64,000 nt of DNA from Thalassococcus halodurans. GTDB lineage: Bacteria; Pseudomonadota; Alphaproteobacteria; Rhodobacterales; Rhodobacteraceae. Shown here one piece after another: positions 1 through 8,558 of this stretch. The translations under genes and the position numbers were made by a program. Under the pieces are notes generated by a model, which saw nothing but the letters and a program-made list of their open reading frames with translations, made no database searches and had not been told where the DNA came from. The stretch's first letter is position 1; each line of letters starts with the position of its first letter. The stretch covers positions 1 to 64,000 of the forward strand of contig NZ_FNUZ01000007.1 in assembly GCF_900108225.1 (NCBI RefSeq), in the 5' to 3' direction.

Positions 1-95
1 ATCAGAACCTCGCCAGCCTTCGGGCCCTCAAGGTTCACTTCCATCACTTCCAATGGCTTCCCGGCTTCCAAAGCCACCGCCGCACGTGTCCGCAT
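1..95 (-). CDS. adhI: S-(hydroxymethyl)glutathione dehydrogenase, 5' end only (partial)
   Basis: Only the first 31 codons lie in the window; the gene continues past base 1. The translation begins MRTRAAVALEAGKPLEVMEV and continues into LEGPKAGEVLI. This is the characteristic N-terminus of class III alcohol dehydrogenase, the zinc enzyme that oxidises the glutathione adduct of formaldehyde. The ATG at 95-93 has a strong GGGAGGAG ribosome site just upstream on the minus strand. The function agrees with the gfa gene at 9.4 kb, which makes this enzyme's substrate. The same family is also called adhC, flhA or frmA. The family call rests on this short stretch only. Confidence 0.8.
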   Translation of the reverse strand, partial: MRTRAAVALEAGKPLEVMEVNLEGPKAGEVL

Positions 96-134
96 GTGCA
101 GGCTCCTCCCAAAAACTTCGTATTCCACAATTCG

Positions 135-156
135 CTCTGACGGCGATTGGTCAGAG
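135..156. promoter_or_regulatory. Inverted repeat in the divergent adhI / unknown-gene promoter region
   Basis: A perfect inverted repeat, CTCTGAC-N8-GTCAGAG, lies about 40 bp upstream of the formaldehyde dehydrogenase start and about 100 bp upstream of the gene at 261. A further ATTGGTC copy is at 202-208, matching 146-152. The position suits an operator for a regulator of the formaldehyde genes, but the binding protein is unknown. Confidence 0.4.
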
Positions 157-260
157 TATGGGTTGATGCGACATTTTCGAACAACGCAGACAATGGTGGG
201 TATTGGTCTGAATGGACATGTTCTTGAGGGTGCCACATAGTTCCTGACAGGGAGGACAGC

Positions 261-875
261 ATGATTAATTTCCGCGCAGGGCTTAGTGCCCTTTTATTGA
301 CCACAACGCTTGGACAGCCGGTGTTCGCGGCCGATTTCTCGGACCCGACATGGCCCTGTATCCAACGCAAGGTGGAACGTCTGTCCATCGGCCTGATGTG
401 GCCCCACCCTGTGGAAGAGGCCAAGATAGAAGGCCCCACAGGCGAGGCGGTACGAGATTTAGCAGGGGCCCTGACCCTGCGCCGCGTATCGCTGGAAGAG
501 GCCGAGGCCCGCATCGCTGAATTCGTAGGCGAACACGGCGCGGCCGAACCGCTGATCAGTCAGGTCTTTGTCCGCGTCTTCGATCAAGTGGCCCGCCGAC
601 GGTCGACCATTATGGATGGAATCGCGGATTTCTCGCTTGGCCAGATCGCCCAGTCGGAACGAATCGAAGAAGCACGGGTGGAATTCGACAGCCTTCTGAA
701 CGTCGAAAATCCTGACTACGACAAACTTGATTCGCTCGAAGAGCAGATCGATTGGGACGAACGCATCTACATCGACCGGCAGAAAAACCTGACCTACGTC
801 TGCGAAACGCCGGTGCTTTTGGAAAAGCGTTTGTTCGCCATTGCGCAGATGTTGATGCAGGTGGTCGAGGACTAG
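261..875 (+). CDS. Unrecognised secreted protein in a quinoprotein/C1 cluster
   Basis: A 204-residue protein with a clear Sec signal peptide; the hydrophobic core is about residues 8-20 and the VFA-A cleavage site is near residue 23. The mature part is acidic and helical with two cysteines (CIQRK near residue 32 and VCETP near the C-terminus), which could form a disulfide in the periplasm. The ATG has a good GGGAGG site. It faces the zinc metallohydrolase gene with a 3-bp gap. I do not recognise the family. Its place among formaldehyde and quinoprotein accessory genes suggests a periplasmic role in the same pathway. Confidence 0.7.
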   Translation: MINFRAGLSALLLTTTLGQPVFAADFSDPTWPCIQRKVERLSIGLMWPHPVEEAKIEGPTGEAVRDLAGALTLRRVSLEEAEARIAEFVGEHGAAEPLISQVFVRVFDQVARRRSTIMDGIADFSLGQIAQSERIEEARVEFDSLLNVENPDYDKLDSLEEQIDWDERIYIDRQKNLTYVCETPVLLEKRLFAIAQMLMQVVED

Positions 876-878
876 GCG

Positions 879-1916
879 CTATTCCCATTCAAGCTCGGTA
901 AAGGCAACCGTCGCATTGCGCGGGTTGTAGGCATCGAACAGCGTCCAGTGATCCCGTTCGCTTTCGGCGATCCGGGTCACGGCCTCGCCCATGTGCATGC
1001 CGTCATCAATCGCCTGTCGGGTGTCATGGGCCAGCACCTCCAGATACCGCTCCATATCCGCCGTCCCTTCGGGCCAGTCCAGAAGCGGCCCGCCGTGTCC
1101 GGGCAAAATACCGGTCGGGTTCAGATCGGCAAACTCGGCCAGCACCTTTTGCCAACCGCGCAACGACCCGTCCAGGGCAGGCGTGTGTTCGTGAAAAACC
1201 AGATCGCCGGTAAACAGCAGCCCTGTCAGATCGTCCTGAACCGTCAGGTCCGTGCCCGTGTGCGCCGCAGGCCAAGCGCGCAGCGCCAACTGACGCCCGC
1301 CCAGATCAAGAACCATCTCGTCTTCGACCACGACCGACGGCGCAATGATGTCACTGCCGATAAAGGCGCTGTCCCCCAAAAGGCCCGACAGGCTTTCCAG
1401 ATAATTGTCGCGCCGATCCGCCAAGGCACGGGGCAGTTTCGCATGCCCCACCACTTCGCCCCCGGCCTCGGCCAGAACATTCGCGCCCAGCACATGGTCG
1501 GGGTGCATGTGTGTCAGGATCACATAACCAATCGGCAAATCCGTGCGCTGCCGGATCGCGCGCAACAGCGCCTCGCCCATCCAGCGCGCAGTGCCCGTGT
1601 CGATGACCGCAACCCACTCCTCGCCGATCACAAAGCCAAGGTTGGTCACATCCCCGCGGTTCACTCTATCGGGTTCCTCGATCAATCCGCGGTGCCAAAA
1701 CACGCCGTCCCCGACCTCGCTCACCTTCAGCGCGGGGCCTTCCGGTTTGCACGTCAGCGCTGTCGCGGTCAGGCCCGACGGCGGGACATAATCCGGAACG
1801 GTACTCAAGGACGCCAGACAATCGGCCTGCTCTGCCGCCCGATGGTTGGGCAACAGCACATCCCGACAGATGTCCGGTTCCATCATCAGACACACAGTCA
1901 CCACCGCTTCGAACAT
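879..1916 (-). CDS. Quinoprotein relay system zinc metallohydrolase (MBL fold)
   Basis: A 345-residue metallo-beta-lactamase-fold protein. The zinc motif THMHPDH is followed by further ligands in AAHTGTD, FTGDLVFHEH and LPGHGG. The layout matches the quinoprotein relay metallohydrolases encoded beside PQQ-dependent dehydrogenases and SoxYZ-like carriers. The substrate of this family is not established. The start at 1916 is chosen because a GGGGAGGG ribosome site precedes it; the frame stays open far upstream, but only as a shadow of the next gene. A stretch with two cysteines precedes the MBL domain. It is divergent from the SoxYZ-like gene across 141 bp, so the two probably share a control region. 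Confidence 0.85.
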   Translation of the reverse strand: MFEAVVTVCLMMEPDICRDVLLPNHRAAEQADCLASLSTVPDYVPPSGLTATALTCKPEGPALKVSEVGDGVFWHRGLIEEPDRVNRGDVTNLGFVIGEEWVAVIDTGTARWMGEALLRAIRQRTDLPIGYVILTHMHPDHVLGANVLAEAGGEVVGHAKLPRALADRRDNYLESLSGLLGDSAFIGSDIIAPSVVVEDEMVLDLGGRQLALRAWPAAHTGTDLTVQDDLTGLLFTGDLVFHEHTPALDGSLRGWQKVLAEFADLNPTGILPGHGGPLLDWPEGTADMERYLEVLAHDTRQAIDDGMHMGEAVTRIAESERDHWTLFDAYNPRNATVAFTELEWE

Positions 1917-2057
1917 CTGCACCCTCCCCTTTCGGCCCAGCAAACATGGCCTGCACACCGATCTGTGAACCAGCGATACCATCCGCTGAATATCTTTCTG
2001 ATCAATTTTATGGCATACCACAGCGATTGAACCGCCGTTTCGGAGGAGGAGACGGAC

Positions 2058-2861
2058 ATGAAAATGACTTATGCGGCCGCCCTGTTGTGCGCCCTTGCCA
2101 GCCCCTTGGCAGCAGAAGAGATCAAGAACCCCCTGACCGAAGGCGCCACATGGATCGACCTGCGCGGCGATGTGGTCGGCGACGCCCAGATCACTGAAAG
2201 CCAAACGCTTTTCACCGTGGATGCGCCATATCGCGCCCATGACGCGGCCACCGTGCCGATTGTCATCCATCAGGCCGACACCAGCGTTCCGATCACCGCC
2301 GCAACCGTGGTTGTCGATGAAAACCCCGCCCCTGTCGCGGGACGATTCGAATTCGGCCCGTCGATGGGTCCGATTGATTTCGAACTGCGGGTCCGTGTGA
2401 ACCAATATTCCAACGTCCGCGTTCTGGCCGAAACGCCCGAAGGCTACGTGATGAACGGCCGCTACGTGAAGGCGTCGGGCGGATGTTCGGCCCCCGCGAC
2501 CCGCGATCCGGAACTGGCGCTGGCCAGCATGGGCCAGATGAAACTGCGCCTGTTTGGCGATACGCCCGCCATGTCGCAGGCCCGCCGCGAAGCCCAGATC
2601 ATGATCCGCCACCCGAACTACTCGGGCCTTCAGCGCGATCAGGTGACCCAGTTGTTTATCAACGCTCATTTCATCGACACGATCGAGGTCCGCCAAGGCG
2701 ACGATCTGCTGTTCACGATGGAAGGCGGGATTTCGATCAGCGAAAACCCCGTGTTCCGGTTCTCGTACAATGACAACGGGTCCGAGACTCTGACCGTCCG
2801 CGCGACAGACACCGAAGGCAACATCTTCGAACGCGAACTGTCCAAAGTCGCAGAAAGCTAA
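2058..2861 (+). CDS. Quinoprotein dehydrogenase-associated SoxYZ-like carrier
   Basis: A 267-residue periplasmic protein; the signal peptide ends near ASPLAA/EE at about residue 18. It combines a SoxY-like N-terminal domain, ending in the motif KASGGCSAPA with a single cysteine that resembles the swinging-arm cysteine of SoxY, with a SoxZ-like C-terminal domain (about residues 170-267). SoxYZ carries sulfur intermediates in thiosulfate oxidation. This fused version is a recognised companion of PQQ dehydrogenases, with an unproven cargo. The start has a GGAGGAGGAG ribosome site. It converges with the SDR gene, leaving 15 bp between the stops. Confidence 0.85.
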   Translation: MKMTYAAALLCALASPLAAEEIKNPLTEGATWIDLRGDVVGDAQITESQTLFTVDAPYRAHDAATVPIVIHQADTSVPITAATVVVDENPAPVAGRFEFGPSMGPIDFELRVRVNQYSNVRVLAETPEGYVMNGRYVKASGGCSAPATRDPELALASMGQMKLRLFGDTPAMSQARREAQIMIRHPNYSGLQRDQVTQLFINAHFIDTIEVRQGDDLLFTMEGGISISENPVFRFSYNDNGSETLTVRATDTEGNIFERELSKVAES

Positions 2862-2876
2862 AACGGGAAGGCGGTT

Positions 2877-3623
2877 CTACCGCCCCCCTGCCACATCCAG
2901 AATCGAACCTGTGCAATAGGACGCCTCGGCGCTGCACAGCCATGCGATGGCATTCGCCACCTCTTCGGCTGTCCCTGCCCGCCCGAGCGGTGCCGTTTTG
3001 CCCAAGCGTTCGGCGCGGTCCGGTTGGCCGCCGCTGGCGTGAATGTCTGTTTCAATCAAACCAGGCCGCACCCCGTTGACGCGAATACCGTCGGGGGCAA
3101 GCTCTTTGGACAACCCAAGCGTCATCGTGTCGATGGCCCCTTTGGTTGCGGCGTAATCCACGTATTCATTGGGCGACCCCAAACGCGCCGCCGCCGATGA
3201 CAACAGAACAATGGCCGCGTCCTCGCCTGACTTATGCGCAGGCAAACGCCGTGCAGCTTCGCGGGCGAACAGGAATGCGCCCAGAACGTTGGTGTCGAAC
3301 ATGGTCCGCAGCCGCTCGATAGACATATCCGCCAGTCTCGAAGACGGCGCCACGACGCCCGCATTCACCACCACCGCATCCAACCCGCCAAAGGCACTGA
3401 TCGTCTCATCATAGGCGCGCAGGACATCGGCCTCATTCGCGGTGTCACCCTGAATGGCGATGGCCTCGCTTCCCGCCGCATGGATATCGGCAACCGTTTG
3501 GTCCGCCGCCGCCTGATCCCCGCGATAGGTAAACGCCACGCGCCAACCCTGCCCCGCCATCACCAAACCCGTCGCACGCCCGATGCCCCGCGAGCCGCCA
3601 CTGATAAGAACTGTCTTCTGCAT
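2877..3623 (-). CDS. SDR-family NAD(P)-dependent oxidoreductase
   Basis: A 248-residue classical short-chain dehydrogenase. The cofactor motif (S)GGSRGIG lies near residues 8-15, with NAG in VVNAGVV, the catalytic serine in LLSSAAA and YxxxK in YAATK. The C-terminal region IAWLCSAEASYCTGSILDVAGGR is typical of FabG-like enzymes. The start MQKTVL is preceded by an AAGGGGG stretch. It sits 11 bp downstream of a NUDIX gene in the same direction and is probably co-transcribed with it. The substrate cannot be told from sequence. An arginine-free TYRG segment after beta-2 leaves NADH versus NADPH open. Confidence 0.85.
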   Translation of the reverse strand: MQKTVLISGGSRGIGRATGLVMAGQGWRVAFTYRGDQAAADQTVADIHAAGSEAIAIQGDTANEADVLRAYDETISAFGGLDAVVVNAGVVAPSSRLADMSIERLRTMFDTNVLGAFLFAREAARRLPAHKSGEDAAIVLLSSAAARLGSPNEYVDYAATKGAIDTMTLGLSKELAPDGIRVNGVRPGLIETDIHASGGQPDRAERLGKTAPLGRAGTAEEVANAIAWLCSAEASYCTGSILDVAGGR

Positions 3624-3634
3624 GGGATGCCCCC

Positions 3635-4015
3635 TTACGTTTGACCCCGTCTTGCAATCAGTACGTCTTTTAACCCCGAAGGAAAGAGCTCTGGCCCGCC
3701 GTCCACATCCAAACGCGCAAGGTCGAACCATTCCGCCCAACAGGTCATGCCGTTGTCTTCCTGAAAACTGATCCGCGTCGCACCCGCATAGGCCCCTTCA
3801 GGAAACCCCACATCAAAAAGCGCCAGCACCTCGTGGCCGACACTGCCTTCGTGGGTGTAAAGGTTTTCCATGAAAACAGGCGGCCCGAGGATGTCGATCG
3901 TAAGGCCCAGCTCTTCCTGAAACTCGCGGATCAGGGCGGCCTGTGCTGTCTCTCCGAATTCGACCGTGCCACCCAAGGGCCGCACGCCTTTGACGTGGCC
4001 CGTATCGTCATGCAC
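3635..4015 (-). CDS. NUDIX hydrolase, start uncertain and possibly 5'-truncated
   Basis: The NUDIX box is present: GGTVEFGETAQAALIREFQEELG fits Gx5Ex7REUxEExGU, giving a (deoxy)nucleotide-diphosphate hydrolase fold of unknown substrate. The start is a problem. The reading frame is open upstream to 4153, but that overlaps the preceding gene by about 100 bp. The only in-frame start codon after that gene's stop is GTG at 4015-4013. Starting there would remove most of the first beta strand, giving 126 residues against about 145 usual for the family. Either a rare start near 4060 is used or the 5' end has suffered a deletion. The C-terminal half (VFMENLYTHEGSVGHEV onward) looks intact. Confidence 0.6.
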   Translation of the reverse strand: MHDDTGHVKGVRPLGGTVEFGETAQAALIREFQEELGLTIDILGPPVFMENLYTHEGSVGHEVLALFDVGFPEGAYAGATRISFQEDNGMTCWAEWFDLARLDVDGGPELFPSGLKDVLIARRGQT

Positions 4016-4052
4016 ACGTGCTAGCGAATGGCGGGCGTCCGGACAATCGGGT

Positions 4053-4397
4053 TCAGAAACAGATGATCTCGGCCTCGGCCTGTGCGCGGCGCAGGTCGGC
4101 GACCAGATTATTGGCGGCGACCGCGCTATTGAACACGGCCATACGTTCACCACCGGTCAGCCGCATGGACAGAACCGTCTCGGCCTCGACGTATTTGTCG
4201 TAGGGCAGGATTTGCGCGATCTGGTCGATAGAACAGGAACACTGCTCCAGCACCTGACGGCTTTGCCCGTTGGTGGCCATGCAGGCGAACACATAGTCCG
4301 CCCGCGCCGCCGTGGGATAGTCGTTCAACCGTTCCGCAACCGTCTGGGCCTGCGCGGCCCCGCCGATCATCGCCAGCAAAACCGCCAGACGTTTCAT
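4053..4397 (-). CDS. Small unrecognised secreted protein
   Basis: A 114-residue protein with a signal peptide (MKRLAVLLAMIGGAAQAQ) and a compact mature domain with three cysteines: FACMAT, ECQS-like CSCS and the C-terminal IICF. The ATG at 4397 overlaps the stop of the upstream gene (ATGA), so the two are translationally coupled. The family is not recognised. The cysteines and export suggest a small disulfide-bonded periplasmic protein. It lies downstream of another secreted unknown and the regulatory genes of the C1 cluster. Confidence 0.7.
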   Translation of the reverse strand: MKRLAVLLAMIGGAAQAQTVAERLNDYPTAARADYVFACMATNGQSRQVLEQCSCSIDQIAQILPYDKYVEAETVLSMRLTGGERMAVFNSAVAANNLVADLRRAQAEAEIICF

Positions 4398-5071
4398 TGC
4401 GCGGTCTCCAGTTCCTTGAACGTGATCTGCGACAGGTAGATCCACGCATCCTCATGCTTGGCATCGGGGGCTGCGGCGGTCAGGCTCAGGTACCAGCCGG
4501 GCACCTCGTCGGACATCTGAACAATCAGTTCCAGATCGCCAAAGCCCATCATCCGGTCCGCATTCGGATCACCGTCAAAGGGATGGATTTTCACCGTCGT
4601 GATCGGGATCGTCTTGCCGTCAAATTCGGCCTCGCCCGTGGTGATATCGGCAGGCTGAATCAGCGAGTCTTTCACACGGTTGCGGATGTAGAATGGACTG
4701 CCGCCGGAAATCTCGGCCATGTCCCGTACGACCGTTTCATAAAAGTACATGATCATCGGGTTGCCGACGCTGGCGGGGAACGATCCAAGGTTCCGCTTTT
4801 GCCCGCCGAACTGGGTGAATTCCAGACGCGCAACAGGTTTATCCGCCGGGGTGATCGTCAGGGCAATATCGCCCGTGTCCCGCTTGGATATCTCGGGCTT
4901 CACAGGGTTGCCCGACGACCGGCTGTAGACCAGTTCCGCACCTTCGGGGATATCGTCCAGCGTGCCGTTCTTAAACAGCACATCATAGGTTTCGTTTCCC
5001 GATCCCTCTGCCGCCGACACAGCCGGAGCAGCAATCGCCAACGCGCATAACGTCGCCAGAATTCTTAGCAT
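4394..5071 (-). CDS. Unrecognised secreted protein
   Basis: A 225-residue protein with a standard signal peptide (about residues 1-20, cleavage after AVSA). The mature part is beta-rich, with stretches such as YDVLFKNGTLDDIPEGAEL and TAAAPDAKHEDAWIYLSQITF, and lacks cysteines. The start has a good GGGAGGA site. It is followed by the small secreted protein through an ATGA overlap, and preceded by the hybrid kinase gene with a 65-bp gap. I do not know the family. Its context points to a periplasmic accessory role in quinoprotein or C1 metabolism. Confidence 0.7.
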   Translation of the reverse strand: MLRILATLCALAIAAPAVSAAEGSGNETYDVLFKNGTLDDIPEGAELVYSRSSGNPVKPEISKRDTGDIALTITPADKPVARLEFTQFGGQKRNLGSFPASVGNPMIMYFYETVVRDMAEISGGSPFYIRNRVKDSLIQPADITTGEAEFDGKTIPITTVKIHPFDGDPNADRMMGFGDLELIVQMSDEVPGWYLSLTAAAPDAKHEDAWIYLSQITFKELETAQ

Positions 5072-5136
5072 TATTTGAGTCCTCCCGAGGTCAGAGCCTA
5101 TTGACTGTAAACCCTGTGTCAGGCGCTACTTTTGTA

Positions 5137-7392
5137 TCACTCACCGGCATAGACCGCCTTCATGCCAGCCCCGCTGCGGTTTTGTGGCCGCGTTTTCCAA
5201 TCGATCAGCGGACGCAGGCGCGACAGCTGGACGGGTTTGGTCAGAACGGTAAAGCCCATCTGCGCCCCGGTGCGCACCAGATCGGGGCTTCGGTCGGCGG
5301 TGATCATGATGGCGGGAACCTTGGTTTTCGTCTCGGACCGCACCTGACGGATCGCGTTCACGCCGGTATCGCCGTTGTCCAACTGGTAATCCGCCAGAAT
5401 GATATCCGGCGGCATGCCGATATCGCGGATCAACCCCAGCGCCTCTTCGGTCGAAGCCGCAGGCAAAACGCTCGCCCCCCACAGTTCCAGCTTCTGCGTC
5501 GTGGCGAACAACACGTCTTCGTCGTTTTCCACCACCAGCACGATCAGATCCATATCCGCTTCGTTGGCACCTGCTGGCGCAAGGTAGGTCGTGGGTTCCT
5601 GAGGCTGACCTTTGACCAGATCCATCTCGATGGAAAAGATCGACCCGACCCCGCGTTTCGACCGTACAGATACCTTGTGCCCCAGATGGCGACAGGTCCG
5701 GTCCACGATAGACAGACCAAGCCCCATCCCCGACCCGATCGGCACGTTGTCAGCCCGTGTGAATTCGTCGAAAATCCGTTTCTGATCCTTGGGGCTGATG
5801 CCGATGCCGGTATCCCAGACCTCAAGCACGATCTTGTCGCCCCTGCGCCGACAGCCCAGCAACACCCGCCCGCCTTCGGGCGTGTACTGGATCGCGTTCA
5901 CCACAAGGTTCTGGATCGACCGCATCAGATACCGTTGATCAGACCGCACCAGCGCACTGACCGGCACCACATCCAGCTGTACCTTCTTGCGGGCTGCCAA
6001 AGGCGCCTGATCCTCGACCACGCCCTGCATCAACGTGCCCAGACAGACATCGGACGGCGTCAGCGCCGTGTCGGTGGAATCCAGTCGCGAGATATCCAGA
6101 AGCGCGTGCAGCAGTTCCTCGATCGAGGTGAAAGACCCCTGCAAACGATCCACCGTGCCGGACACGGGGTTATCCTTGGTGGTTTCCTTCAGGGTCGAAA
6201 TTAGCAGCTTGGCCGCATTGATCGGCTGCAACAGATCGTGGCTCGCCGCCGCAAGGAACCGTGTCTTGGACGACACCGCCGCTTCGGCCCGTTCCTTGGC
6301 CAGACGCAGTTCCTCTTCGACCCGCGCTTGGGCCTCGTATTGCGCGGTCAGGCGTTTGTTGGCCTGTGTCAGTTCCAGCGTCCGTTCGTCGACGCGCTTT
6401 TCCAGCATCTCGGTCGCGCGGCTTTCCAGCGTGACGTCCTTCAGTTCCACTAGAAAACCCTGATCCGGCAACACATGCGCATGCAGGTCCAGAACCCGCC
6501 CGCCCGCGTGGCGGATGCGGCGGCGCAACCGCCCTTGATGGGCCAGACGTTCGCGCCACAGGTTCACGTTAAGCGCGGCACTGTCCAGAACCAGCGCATT
6601 GACGCTGATGAAATCCAGCACCTGCTGCAGCCCTGTCCCCTTTTGCAGCAACGTGTAGGGCAGGCCCAGCAACTCGCGGAACCGCGTGTTGTGCATCATC
6701 ACCTCGCCGTCCTGCGAAAAGGTGCAGATGCCCGCCGACATGTTTTCGAACACGGCCTGTAGATACAGCGCCTGTTTGTCGATGAGGTTTTCCTTTTCCG
6801 ACCGGTTCTGCCGGACAATGCCGGTGATCTCGGTTTGCAGGATCACGATGTTGTCCGAAGACGTGCGCTGCATGTTGATCTGGAACCAACGGTCTTCGGT
6901 CAGTTCGATCACGAAAGACAGAACCATCGCCCCCACAGGGCCGCGCTGAGCTTCGGTCAAGGACGTCGACATGCGCCCGTCGGTGCTGACCAGATAGCGG
7001 CTGTTGCGAAGCGCGTCGAAATACAGCTCGATCTCTAATCCCGGGGCCAACTGGCGGCTCAGGTCAGGCAGAAGCGTGCGGAACAGATCGTTGCAGACCT
7101 CAAGCTTGCCATCGGTGAACAGGGCAAAGCCACCCTCCATCGACGCCAAAGCATCGGTCAGGCTTTTGCGGGTCCGTTCCCGATCATAGCGGACGGATTC
7201 AAGCTCGTTTGTGGTGCGTTCCAGATCGCGGGTCTTGGCCCAGATCTGTCCCTGCAACGCAATCGCCGACTGAAACGCGCTATAGGCCGTGCTGCCGATC
7301 TCGTGCTGGCGGTTGGCGCGGCGCACCAGTGCCTCGATGATCTTGGCCTGTTTCTGAACCTGAAGGTTCAGCGGATCGTCCGGATTGATCAT
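5137..7392 (-). CDS. Hybrid sensor histidine kinase/response regulator with PAS domain
   Basis: About 751 residues with no transmembrane segment. In order: an N-terminal coiled coil; two PAS-like regions (residues ~80-330, the second containing VLDLHAHVLPDQGFLVELKDVT); a second coiled coil; a HisKA box SHDLLQP with the phosphoacceptor histidine near residue 384; an HATPase domain with GSGMGLGLSIV; and a C-terminal receiver domain (aspartate in ILADYQL, near residue 667). This layout is that of NahK/ErcS'-type kinases that act with FIST-domain sensors. The ATG at 7392 overlaps the FIST gene stop (TGATG); a TTG three bases upstream is an alternative. It probably phosphorylates the LuxR-type regulator at 8559-9278, controlling formaldehyde and quinoprotein genes much as FlhSR/RfdRS do in Paracoccus and Rhodobacter. 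Confidence 0.85.
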   Translation of the reverse strand: MINPDDPLNLQVQKQAKIIEALVRRANRQHEIGSTAYSAFQSAIALQGQIWAKTRDLERTTNELESVRYDRERTRKSLTDALASMEGGFALFTDGKLEVCNDLFRTLLPDLSRQLAPGLEIELYFDALRNSRYLVSTDGRMSTSLTEAQRGPVGAMVLSFVIELTEDRWFQINMQRTSSDNIVILQTEITGIVRQNRSEKENLIDKQALYLQAVFENMSAGICTFSQDGEVMMHNTRFRELLGLPYTLLQKGTGLQQVLDFISVNALVLDSAALNVNLWRERLAHQGRLRRRIRHAGGRVLDLHAHVLPDQGFLVELKDVTLESRATEMLEKRVDERTLELTQANKRLTAQYEAQARVEEELRLAKERAEAAVSSKTRFLAAASHDLLQPINAAKLLISTLKETTKDNPVSGTVDRLQGSFTSIEELLHALLDISRLDSTDTALTPSDVCLGTLMQGVVEDQAPLAARKKVQLDVVPVSALVRSDQRYLMRSIQNLVVNAIQYTPEGGRVLLGCRRRGDKIVLEVWDTGIGISPKDQKRIFDEFTRADNVPIGSGMGLGLSIVDRTCRHLGHKVSVRSKRGVGSIFSIEMDLVKGQPQEPTTYLAPAGANEADMDLIVLVVENDEDVLFATTQKLELWGASVLPAASTEEALGLIRDIGMPPDIILADYQLDNGDTGVNAIRQVRSETKTKVPAIMITADRSPDLVRTGAQMGFTVLTKPVQLSRLRPLIDWKTRPQNRSGAGMKAVYAGE

Positions 7393-8546
7393 CAATGCAA
7401 ATCCCTCCGTGACGGCTGAAAGAAGGCGACGCCCACAAAGGTCTGGTTCACATGCACCCCTCGGTGCTGTTCGCCATAGGTGTTAAAGCCCACGACCCGC
7501 CGTTTCCGAAACACGTCCGAAATCTCATCCGACATCTGCTTCTGTTCGATCTCAAGCTTGCGCAGCACACAGTCGAACCCGAGGATAAAGTCCGGCGCGC
7601 GGCCCATCTCATCCTGAACGTCCAGTTCCGTATCCAGCGTGCGGACGATTTCCTTGCCGCGTCCAAGCGTCATGATCAGACCGTCGTCGATAGCACACAG
7701 GAATGACAGCGCATGGGGCGATACCGCCCCGTGAATGGCCCGCACGTGATAGCTCATGTTCTGACGCACCAAGAGAGGGTTTTCAGCAAACACCTCGGGC
7801 GACAGGTCTTCGACATCGCGACCCACAAGGCGGGCATATTCCTGCGCCGCAGGCGCGCCGTTGATTTCCAGAACAAGCCGTTCTTCCGGCTCGGCCTCGG
7901 TCACGACCAGTTGCTTTTCGGTGGGCAGAAAATGGTGAAAGCCCAAGCCCTCGAACCGCAGGTCGGTTTCCAGCAACAAAAGCAGCGCGGCGTTTGACCG
8001 GAACTTGCCGTCATGCAGCACAAAGGTCTGTTCGAAATGCAGCCCGTTGCCCGCCGATCCGCCAAAGATCGGCACATTGACCAGCGCCGTTTCCAGCGTG
8101 GACACCAGCACGTCTTCCTGTTTCGACAGCCCATCGGCAAAGACCAACGCCAGCCGGTCCCACCCAGCCGTGCGCTGGAAATGCGAGGCATGTTTTTGAA
8201 CATCCCGCGCGATGGTTTTGATCGACAGTGGTTTCAACGGTTCGATCAGCAAAGACGCGCAGCGGAAATGTTTCCGCGAAAACGAAATCGCCAAAAGCGC
8301 CTCGGTCTCGTAGCCCTTGGGGGTGATCTGCCCTGCCGTGGTACAGCCGAATACCGGCACGCTGCCCAGATGGGCATTCAGCGCTGTTTCCAATTCCTGC
8401 ACATCCAGACGGTCGGGCAGGAACACCAGCACAAAACAGCTGTCCTGCAAATCGATCTGGCTGGCAATTTCCGCAACCGCGGCGTCCGCATCCAATTCAT
8501 AGGACACGGAGACACCGACAAAAGGTGATCCGCTTGTGTCCAGCAC
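7392..8546 (-). CDS. FIST-domain sensor protein (NosP-like)
   Basis: A 384-residue cytosolic protein with the FIST N domain (PVFGCTTAGQITPKGY and VPIFGGSAGNGLHF) and the C-terminal FIST_C domain (VVGFNTYGEQHRGVHVNQTFVGVAFF). FIST proteins are sensory domains. NosP of Pseudomonas is a haem-dependent nitric-oxide sensor that regulates its neighbouring hybrid kinase. Here the gene is sandwiched between the response regulator (12 bp upstream) and the kinase (TGATG overlap), the same kind of arrangement. The start is a GTG at 8546 with a weak ribosome site. Whether it binds haem, NO or a small metabolite such as formaldehyde cannot be read from sequence. Confidence 0.8.
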   Translation of the reverse strand: MLDTSGSPFVGVSVSYELDADAAVAEIASQIDLQDSCFVLVFLPDRLDVQELETALNAHLGSVPVFGCTTAGQITPKGYETEALLAISFSRKHFRCASLLIEPLKPLSIKTIARDVQKHASHFQRTAGWDRLALVFADGLSKQEDVLVSTLETALVNVPIFGGSAGNGLHFEQTFVLHDGKFRSNAALLLLLETDLRFEGLGFHHFLPTEKQLVVTEAEPEERLVLEINGAPAAQEYARLVGRDVEDLSPEVFAENPLLVRQNMSYHVRAIHGAVSPHALSFLCAIDDGLIMTLGRGKEIVRTLDTELDVQDEMGRAPDFILGFDCVLRKLEIEQKQMSDEISDVFRKRRVVGFNTYGEQHRGVHVNQTFVGVAFFQPSRRDLH

Positions 8547-8558
8547 CTTGCCCTGCCC

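Noticed and set aside
1917-2696. Upstream extension of the metallohydrolase reading frame (605 codons in total)
   Set aside because: It lies antisense to the SoxYZ-like gene, which has a strong ribosome site and signal peptide. The metallohydrolase has its own ribosome site at 1916.
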